Shown: piece by piece, positions 58,842-64,000 of the stretch
How the letters are laid out: each line of letters starts with the position of its first letter
Position numbering within the stretch: the first letter of the stretch is position 1
DNA from: Microbacterium sp. Root180
GTDB lineage: Bacteria > Actinomycetota > Actinomycetes > Actinomycetales > Microbacteriaceae
Direction of reading: 5' to 3'
DNA: 64,000 nucleotides
Assembly: GCF_001428485.1 (NCBI RefSeq)
Contig: NZ_LMHS01000002.1
Coordinates: forward strand, 258,415 to 322,414
Position numbers and translations under genes: made by a program
Notes under the pieces: model-generated
The model's database searches: none
The model's input: the letters and a program-made list of their open reading frames with translations, nothing else
Told to the model about the DNA's origin: nothing

Positions 58842-60128
58842 ATGAGCTTGGCGCCGACCACGACGGACGGCGGCGTGACGCCGCGTCAGCTTCTGATCCT
58901 CGCGATCCCGGCGATCGTGCTCGGCGCATTCGCCGCCCTGCTGCTGTGGAGCCTCGAACAGTTGGCCGATCTGCTGAGCGGCGTGCTGTGGACGACCCTC
59001 CCCGGCGCCCTCGGCGTCGACCCCGACGGCTGGTGGATCATCCTGATCCTGACCCTCACCGGGCTGGCCGTCGGCCTCGGCCTGCGCTTCCTGCCCGGAC
59101 ACGGCGGCCCGGACTCGGCGACGACCGAGCTCATCTCGCCCCCGCTCAAGCTCCGGGTCCTCCCGGGGCTCGCCGTCGTCACCGTGTTCAGCCTCGCCGG
59201 CGGCGTCAGCCTCGGCCCCGAGAACCCGATCATCGCGATCAACATCGCGATCATCGTCGCACTGTTCGCACGTCTGCTCCCGAAGGTGCCGGCCCAGATG
59301 GCGGTCCTGATCGGCGGGGCGGCGACCGTCGGCGCACTGTTCGGCACGCCCGTCGCCGCGGCACTCCTGTTCACCGGCATCGTCGCCGCGGTCAAGGGCG
59401 GGGGGTCGCTGTGGGACAAGCTGTTCCTCCCGGTGGCGGCGGCCGGCGCGGGTGCCGTGACGATGCATCTGCTGGGCGCCCCGCCGCTCGCCTTCGATCT
59501 TCCCGCGTACGGCAGCCCGCAGGCCATCGACCTGCTCTGGGGGATCGTCGTGGCGTGCGCGGCCACGGGGCTCAGCCTCATCGCGCTCTTCCTCTTCCCG
59601 GTCTTCTGGCGCGCCCTGCACGCTCTCAGGAGTCCGATCCTCATCCCGCTCGTGGGCGGATTCATCCTCGGCATCCTGGGTTTCATCGGCGGGCCGATCA
59701 CGATGTTCAAGGGCCTCACTCAGATCGGCGAGCTGCTGCAGGACCCCGGCGCCTACGACGCGTCCCAGCTCGCGGTGATCGCGGGCATCAAGATCCTCGC
59801 GCTCCTCGTGGCGGCGAGTGCCCTCTTCCGCGGTGGGCGCATCTTCCCCGCGACGTTCATCGGCGTGGCGCTCGGGATGCTCGGCCACGTGCTGATCCCC
59901 GGTCTCCCGCTCGGACTCGCGGTCGCCTGCGGCATCGTCGGCGTCATCGTGGTGGTCGCGCGCGACGGCTGGCTCGCCATCTTCCTCGGCGTCGCCATTC
60001 CCAACGACATCACGCTGCTGCCGATGCTGTGCATCATCGTGCTGCCCGCGTGGCTGCTCGTGTCACGCATGCCCGCGTTCCAGATCATCCCGCCGGCCAT
60101 CGAGCCCGAACCGGCTGAGGCGCGCTGA
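58842..60128 (+). CDS. ClC-like ion channel or transporter
   Basis: A 428-residue protein with about ten hydrophobic segments. It carries ClC-type signatures in modified form: GGVSLGPENPIIAINIA (residues 120-136), where GREGP is normal and the gating glutamate is Glu127, and FRGGRIFPATFIGVALG for GxFxP. A missing serine-based GSGIP motif and short length suggest the YfeO-type 'ion channel protein' group. Substrate unknown, possibly chloride or fluoride. ATG 58842 has GAGGAGG. It interrupts the aroB-aroQ order, and the aroQ promoter lies at its stop. Confidence 0.8.
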   Translation: MSLAPTTTDGGVTPRQLLILAIPAIVLGAFAALLLWSLEQLADLLSGVLWTTLPGALGVDPDGWWIILILTLTGLAVGLGLRFLPGHGGPDSATTELISPPLKLRVLPGLAVVTVFSLAGGVSLGPENPIIAINIAIIVALFARLLPKVPAQMAVLIGGAATVGALFGTPVAAALLFTGIVAAVKGGGSLWDKLFLPVAAAGAGAVTMHLLGAPPLAFDLPAYGSPQAIDLLWGIVVACAATGLSLIALFLFPVFWRALHALRSPILIPLVGGFILGILGFIGGPITMFKGLTQIGELLQDPGAYDASQLAVIAGIKILALLVAASALFRGGRIFPATFIGVALGMLGHVLIPGLPLGLAVACGIVGVIVVVARDGWLAIFLGVAIPNDITLLPMLCIIVLPAWLLVSRMPAFQIIPPAIEPEPAEAR

Positions 60129-60134
60129 TAGCGT
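60129..60134 (+). promoter_or_regulatory. -10 element for a leaderless aroQ transcript
   Basis: TAGCGT lies exactly six bases before the aroQ GTG and begins one base after the ClC-like gene stop. Confidence 0.5.
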
Positions 60135-60140
60135 GGCGGC

Positions 60141-60599
60141 GTGACCGTTCCCCGCCGCCTGCTCCTCGTCAACGGCCCGAACCTGAACCTGCTCGGTGCA
60201 CGCGAGCCCGAGATCTACGGCACGGCGACGCTGGCCGACGTGGAGGATCTCGCACGTGCCGCCGCCGCGGCGCGGGGATTCGAGATCCGCGCCGTGCAGA
60301 GCAACCACGAGGGCGTCCTCCTCGACGCGATCCATGCGGCCCGCGAGGACTGCGCCGGAATCGTGATCAACCCCGGCGGCCTGAGCCACACGTCGGTGGT
60401 GCTCCGCGATGCGCTGTCGGGTGTCGCACTCCCGGTCGCCGAGGTGCACATCTCGGACGTGCGCGCGCGGGAGCCCTTCCGCCATCACTCCTACGTCGCC
60501 GACGTCGCGCTCGTGCACGTGACCGGCGAGGGCGTGGCCGGCTACGCCACCGCGGTGGATCGGCTGATCGCCGCGATCACCGGCCAGTCGGACGGCTGA
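60141..60599 (+). CDS. aroQ: 3-dehydroquinate dehydratase, type II
   Basis: Dehydrates 3-dehydroquinate in the shikimate pathway. The 152-residue product is of the dodecameric type II class: [20 protein letters not shown] with the catalytic tyrosine, [27 protein letters not shown], and the histidine block [20 protein letters not shown] 60141 appears leaderless. It is followed by efp. Confidence 0.96.
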   Translation: MTVPRRLLLVNGPNLNLLGAREPEIYGTATLADVEDLARAAAAARGFEIRAVQSNHEGVLLDAIHAAREDCAGIVINPGGLSHTSVVLRDALSGVALPVAEVHISDVRAREPFRHHSYVADVALVHVTGEGVAGYATAVDRLIAAITGQSDG

Positions 60600-60635
60600 G
60601 CGCCACCTGCTTCGGGGCCGCGGCGCGGCATCCCG

Positions 60636-60641
60636 TAGAAT
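60636..60641 (+). promoter_or_regulatory. -10 element for efp
   Basis: TAGAAT lies 55 bases before the efp ATG. No clear -35. Confidence 0.45.
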
Positions 60642-60696
60642 GCACTGTCGGGCCCCGATCGGCCCATCTCCCTCACGAAACGGAATCTCCTTCCCC

Positions 60697-61257
60697 ATGG
60701 CATCGACCGCAGACATCAAGAACGGCGTCGTCCTCAACATCGACGGGCAGCTCTGGAGCGTCGTGGAGTTCCAGCACGTCAAGCCGGGCAAGGGCGGTGC
60801 CTTCGTCCGCACCAAGCTCAAGAACATCCTGTCGGGCAAGGTCGTCGACAAGACCTTCAACGCCGGGGCGAAGATCGAGACCGAGAACGTCGACCGCCGC
60901 GACTTCACGTACCTGTACAACGACGGCGACGGCTACGTCTTCATGGATGTCGCCGACTACGACCAGCTCACCGTCGGCGCCGCCACGGTCGGCGACGCGT
61001 CGAACTTCCTGCTCGAGAACCAGCAGGTGCAGATCGCGCTGAACAACGGCAACCCGCTGTACATCGAGCTCCCGGCATCCGTCGTCCTCGAGATCACGTA
61101 CACCGAGCCCGGTCTGCAGGGCGATCGGTCGTCGGCCGGCACGAAGTCCGCGACCGTCGAGACGGGCTACGAGATCCAGGTCCCGCTGTTCCTCGAGACC
61201 GGCACCAAGGTCAAGGTCGACACGCGCACGGGCGACTACCTCGGCCGCGTCAACTGA
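60697..61257 (+). CDS. efp: Translation elongation factor P
   Basis: Relieves ribosome stalling at polyproline stretches. The 186-residue product has three beta-barrel domains. The tip of domain I reads [17 protein letters not shown], with the modified-lysine position at Lys32. No EpmA/EarP/YmfI-type modification gene is in the window. [20 protein letters not shown] is the conserved domain III start. ATG 60697 begins [20 protein letters not shown]. It is followed by nusB after three bases. Confidence 0.96.
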   Translation: MASTADIKNGVVLNIDGQLWSVVEFQHVKPGKGGAFVRTKLKNILSGKVVDKTFNAGAKIETENVDRRDFTYLYNDGDGYVFMDVADYDQLTVGAATVGDASNFLLENQQVQIALNNGNPLYIELPASVVLEITYTEPGLQGDRSSAGTKSATVETGYEIQVPLFLETGTKVKVDTRTGDYLGRVN

Positions 61258-61260
61258 CCG

Positions 61261-61671
61261 TTGAGCGCTCGGAGCAAGGCGCGCAAGCGCGCCCTCGACA
61301 TCCTCTTCCAGGCCGACGTGCGGGGGGAGGACCTTCCGGCGATGCTGGCCGTCGAGGCCAAGCGCGCGGCCAATGAGCCGGCGCGCGAGGCGTCGTGGCT
61401 CTACGCCCGCGAGATCGTCGACGGTGTCATCGACAATCGCGATGCGATCGACGAGCAGATCACGACGTTCGCGAAGGACTGGTCGCTCGCGCGCATGCCC
61501 GCCGTCGACCGCGCCGTGCTGCGCATCGGCGTCTGGGAGATCCTCTACAACGACGAGGTCCCCACCGCGGTGGCGATCGACGAGGCGGTCGAGCTCGCCA
61601 AGGAGTTCTCGACCGACGATTCCGGATCCTTCGTCCACGGCGTGCTCGCGCGGATCGCGCGCTCGTCCTGA
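61261..61671 (+). CDS. nusB: Transcription antitermination factor NusB
   Basis: Binds boxA RNA with S10 during rRNA transcription. The 136-residue product is all-helical, starting SARSKARKRALDILFQADVR and ending FSTDDSGSFVHGVLARIARS, both signature blocks. Only a TTG start fits at 61261, three bases after the efp stop, so translation is probably coupled. A perfect 14-pair terminator follows. Confidence 0.95.
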   Translation: MSARSKARKRALDILFQADVRGEDLPAMLAVEAKRAANEPAREASWLYAREIVDGVIDNRDAIDEQITTFAKDWSLARMPAVDRAVLRIGVWEILYNDEVPTAVAIDEAVELAKEFSTDDSGSFVHGVLARIARSS

Positions 61672-61678
61672 CGCTGTC

Positions 61679-61718
61679 CAGATGCACCGCGCCCCCGTGC
61701 GCGGTGCATCTGCTTTTC
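61679..61718 (+). terminator. Strong terminator of efp-nusB
   Basis: CAGATGCACCGCGC (61679-61692) pairs perfectly with 61699-61712 around CCCCGT, followed by CTTTTCC. It is one of the best intrinsic terminators in the window. Confidence 0.93.
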
Positions 61719-61757
61719 CACGGCCCGGTCGTCCTCGGCCGTGCCGAACCCCTCTCG

Positions 61758-61763
61758 TAGACT
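61758..61763 (+). promoter_or_regulatory. -10 element for the MBL-Rieske gene
   Basis: TAGACT, 19 bases before the ATG, with AAGGAG in between. No clear -35. Confidence 0.5.
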
Positions 61764-61782
61764 TGTCGAGGAAGGAGCGAGC

Positions 61783-63339
61783 ATGCGCATCACGGGCCTC
61801 GGTCACGCCGGAATGTTCATCGAGACGGCGGGGGGAAGCATTCTCTGCGACCCCGTCATCGGACCGACGTTCTTCGGGTCATGGTTCCCGTTCCCCGACA
61901 ACCGTGCTCTCGACTGGGCCACCTACGGCAACGCCGACTTCCTCTACGTCTCGCACCGCCACCGCGATCACTTCGACCCGGCGCTCATGAACCGCCATGT
62001 GCCGAAGGACATCAAGGTCCTGCTGCCGGACTATCCGACCGACGAGCTCGAGCAGGATCTTCGGAGGCTCGGCTACGAGAACATCATCTACACGCAGGCC
62101 GGGGTCCCGCTCGAGTTCGGCGACCTGAAGCTCATGGTGACGCCGCTGCGCGCCCCGAGCGACGGGCCGATCGGAGACTCCTCGCTCAGTGTCGACGACG
62201 GCACTGCCAGCATCCTCAACCAGAACGACTCCCACCCGCTCGATCTCGAGAAGCTCCTCGGCTTCTCGAAGCCCGAGGCGTACTTCACTCAGGTCTCGGG
62301 GGCGATCTGGTGGCCCATGGTCTACGACCTGCCCCAGGATGCCAAGCAGAACTTCGCGAAGCTCAAGCGCGACGCCCAGAACAAGCGCGCGATGTACTAC
62401 ATCGAGAAGGTCGACGCCCCGCACGTCTTCCCGATGGCAGGCCCGCCGATGTTCCTGCGCGAGGAGCTGTTCAAGTACAACGGCTACGGACTCGACGGCG
62501 ACGCGATCTTCACCGATCAGCGGCAGTTCCTGGCGCACATGGCAGAGCTGCGTCCTGAGCAGAAGGGCTACGAGTTCGTCCCCGGCACCGTCGTGGAGCT
62601 CAGCGGGGGAGAGATCTCGGTCACGCAGACCCTGTACACGGATGCCGAGATCGACCGCATCTTCGATGACAAGTGGTCGTATCTCGCCGAACAGCGCGAC
62701 ACGCGCCAGGACGAGATCGCAGCGGAAGAGGCATCCCGCGCGCCCGTCCTCCCGCCCGCCGAGATGCTGGCGGCGATCCAGGAGTGGTGGGAGCCCCTGC
62801 TGCGACGCGCGCGCACGATCCGCAACGGCGTCGGCGGAGCCGTGCGGTTCCGCATCGGCGAACTCGACATGGTCGTGGACTTCCCCAAGGCCAAGGTCCG
62901 CGAGTACGCGGGCGAGGAGTGCATCTACTGGTACACGATCCCCGCGGACCTCGTCTCTACCAACATCGCCGATCACGAGATCGACTGGTCGAACTCGATC
63001 TTCCTCTCGATGCAGTTCGAGGTCGGACGCAGCGGCAAGTTCAACGAGTTCCTGACGACCTTCCTCAAATGCCTCTCGCGCGATCGGATCGAGTACGTCG
63101 AGAACTGGTACTCCGAGCAGACCGACCAGACGGAGGACGCGCAGCTCGGCGACTGGATGGTGCAACGGCGCTGCCCGCACCTGCGTGCGGACCTCACCAA
63201 GACCGGCAAGATCGAGGACGGCGTGCTCACCTGCTCGCTGCACGACTGGAAGTGGGACCTCGCCAGCGGCAAGTGCCTCACCAGCCAGGGCCATCCGATC
63301 CGCGCGAACCTGGTCGAAGCGGACGCGCCCGCCGCCTGA
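61783..63339 (+). CDS. Metallo-beta-lactamase fold protein fused to a Rieske domain
   Basis: A 518-residue two-domain protein. The N-terminal domain is a metallo-beta-lactamase fold of the UlaG-like type: TGLGHAGMFIETAGGSILCD, the SHRHRDHF metal motif (His58, His60, Asp62, His63). The C-terminal 60 residues are a Rieske [2Fe-2S] domain: Cys464-x-His466 and Cys484-x2-His487 (RCPHLRADL and LTCSLHDWKWD). The pairing recalls CMP-N-acetylneuraminate hydroxylase, which has the two domains in the reverse order. An iron-dependent oxygenase is possible. It has its own -10 and an AAGGAG site, five bases before the ATG. Function unknown. Confidence 0.82.
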   Translation: MRITGLGHAGMFIETAGGSILCDPVIGPTFFGSWFPFPDNRALDWATYGNADFLYVSHRHRDHFDPALMNRHVPKDIKVLLPDYPTDELEQDLRRLGYENIIYTQAGVPLEFGDLKLMVTPLRAPSDGPIGDSSLSVDDGTASILNQNDSHPLDLEKLLGFSKPEAYFTQVSGAIWWPMVYDLPQDAKQNFAKLKRDAQNKRAMYYIEKVDAPHVFPMAGPPMFLREELFKYNGYGLDGDAIFTDQRQFLAHMAELRPEQKGYEFVPGTVVELSGGEISVTQTLYTDAEIDRIFDDKWSYLAEQRDTRQDEIAAEEASRAPVLPPAEMLAAIQEWWEPLLRRARTIRNGVGGAVRFRIGELDMVVDFPKAKVREYAGEECIYWYTIPADLVSTNIADHEIDWSNSIFLSMQFEVGRSGKFNEFLTTFLKCLSRDRIEYVENWYSEQTDQTEDAQLGDWMVQRRCPHLRADLTKTGKIEDGVLTCSLHDWKWDLASGKCLTSQGHPIRANLVEADAPAA

Positions 63340-63419
63340 CGCGGCTCACTCAGCGCCCCTCGGCGCGAGCGAGGTGCGGATCTGCGTCATCCGAGCCGAC
63401 GACGCCGCCATTGCGCTGA

Positions 63420-63476
63420 TAGGATCGCGGAGAACCACAGCAACCTTTAACCCCGTCCCGTGAGGCGGAGAAGGGA
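63420..63476 (+). promoter_or_regulatory. pyrR promoter and PyrR-binding leader
   Basis: TAGGAT (63420-63425) is a likely -10. The leader has GTCCCGTGAGGC (63455-63466), which matches the PyrR-binding loop (ARUCCNGNGAGGYU) at 12 of 14 positions when flanking bases are counted, inside a CCTTT...AAGG stem (63444-63448 with 63471-63474). The stem takes in the AAGGGAG ribosome site, so PyrR binding would block translation, as shown for Mycobacterium smegmatis. Confidence 0.7.
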
Positions 63477-63483
63477 GCGGCGG

Positions 63484-64000
63484 ATGAGCACGCGAACCGT
63501 GCTGCACGAGGCCGACATCGCCCGAGCCCTGACTCGGATCTCCCACGAGATCCTCGAGTCCAACAAGGGCCCTCAGGACCTGGTCCTCCTCGGCATCCCC
63601 ACTCGAGGCGTCACGCTGGCGCACCGCATCGCCGCGCTCGTCGAGGAGTTCGGCGGCGCGCCGGTCCCCGTCGGCGCGCTCGACGTGACGATGTACCGCG
63701 ACGACCTGCACCGCAATCCCACGCGTGCGCCGCAGCCGACGCAGATCCCGGCGGGCGGCATCGACGGCCGGGTCGTCGTCCTCGTCGATGACGTCCTCTT
63801 CTCGGGTCGCAGCATCCGTGCCGCCCTCGACGCGCTGCAGGACATCGGGCGCCCGACGGCCGTTCGGCTGGCGACCCTCGTGGACCGCGGGCATCGCGAG
63901 CTGCCGATCAGGCCGGACTTCGTGGGCAAGAACCTGCCGAGCTCGCGTGACGAGCGCGTGAACGTGCGCCTCGCCGAGACCGACGGGCGCGAGGAGGTGA
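63484..64000 (+). CDS. pyrR: Bifunctional PyrR regulator/uracil phosphoribosyltransferase (cut by window edge)
   Basis: RNA-binding regulator of pyrimidine synthesis genes with weak uracil phosphoribosyltransferase activity. 172 codons are present and the frame is open to the window edge, very close to the normal end. It starts [20 protein letters not shown] and has [18 protein letters not shown], the PRPP-binding [20 protein letters not shown], and [18 protein letters not shown], all typical of PyrR. It should be the first gene of the pyr operon to the right. Confidence 0.94.
   Translation, partial: MSTRTVLHEADIARALTRISHEILESNKGPQDLVLLGIPTRGVTLAHRIAALVEEFGGAPVPVGALDVTMYRDDLHRNPTRAPQPTQIPAGGIDGRVVVLVDDVLFSGRSIRAALDALQDIGRPTAVRLATLVDRGHRELPIRPDFVGKNLPSSRDERVNVRLAETDGREEV

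Overview
The window looks like a chromosomal segment of a high-GC Gram-positive bacterium, most likely a member of the Microbacteriaceae and probably Microbacterium. This is inferred from the strongly GC-biased third codon positions, many GTG starts, TAG-type -10 elements, actinobacteria-restricted families (SepH, DUF4193, DUF3093, DUF3710, DUF3159, DUF3000, DUF222-HNH) and gene order. Nearly all of it is housekeeping DNA. No prophage, insertion sequence, CRISPR array or integrase was found. The left edge cuts a topoisomerase IV A gene and the right edge cuts pyrR.

Layout. 1-7 kb: parC, a type I phosphodiesterase, sepH, DUF4193, DUF3093 and the dut-DUF3710-DUF3159 operon. 7-12 kb: acnA behind an 11-bp-arm palindrome, then dxs. 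12-18.8 kb: an HNH nuclease of the 13E12 type, a fadA-fadB beta-oxidation pair, and the RNase D-like/DUF3000 pair. 18.8-24 kb: a membrane-anchored alpha/beta hydrolase, sufE, sseA, zapE and the ammonium transporter amt with a GlnR-like box. 24-25.2 kb: an orphan PemK/MazF-like gene and four tRNA genes. 25.3-29.3 kb: an acyltransferase, a KTSC protein and a large membrane-anchored GH5 glycosidase. 29.3-36.6 kb: thrS (preceded by a possible threonine leader peptide), a HIT hydrolase carrying a duplicated repeat, and a vitamin B6 region (pdxY, a MocR regulator, pdxS, pdxT) plus DUF1697.

36.6-45.4 kb: yebC, ruvCAB, yajC-secD-secF and the (p)ppGpp synthase/hydrolase. 45.4-50.4 kb: an AbiEi-like orphan, a DUF349 protein, a small anchored protein, rarA and rpsD with a structured leader. 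50.4-61.7 kb: alaS, ruvX, mltG, then the shikimate genes aroE-aroC-aroK-aroB, a ClC-like channel gene, aroQ, efp and nusB. 61.7-64 kb: a metallo-beta-lactamase/Rieske fusion and the start of the pyrimidine operon (pyrR) with a PyrR-binding loop in its leader.

The genes cover several linked processes: Holliday junction processing (ruvABC, rarA, ruvX), protein export (yajC, secDF), translation (thrS, alaS, efp, rpsD, tRNAs), isoprenoid and shikimate synthesis (dxs, aro genes), and pyridoxal phosphate supply. A recurring feature is TANNNT, six bases, then GTG or ATG, which implies leaderless transcripts for many genes. The most unusual points are the thrS leader ORF, an over-represented octamer (CGGATGCC/GGCATCCG), the in-frame repeat in the HIT gene, the MBL-Rieske fusion and the orphan PemK-like gene.
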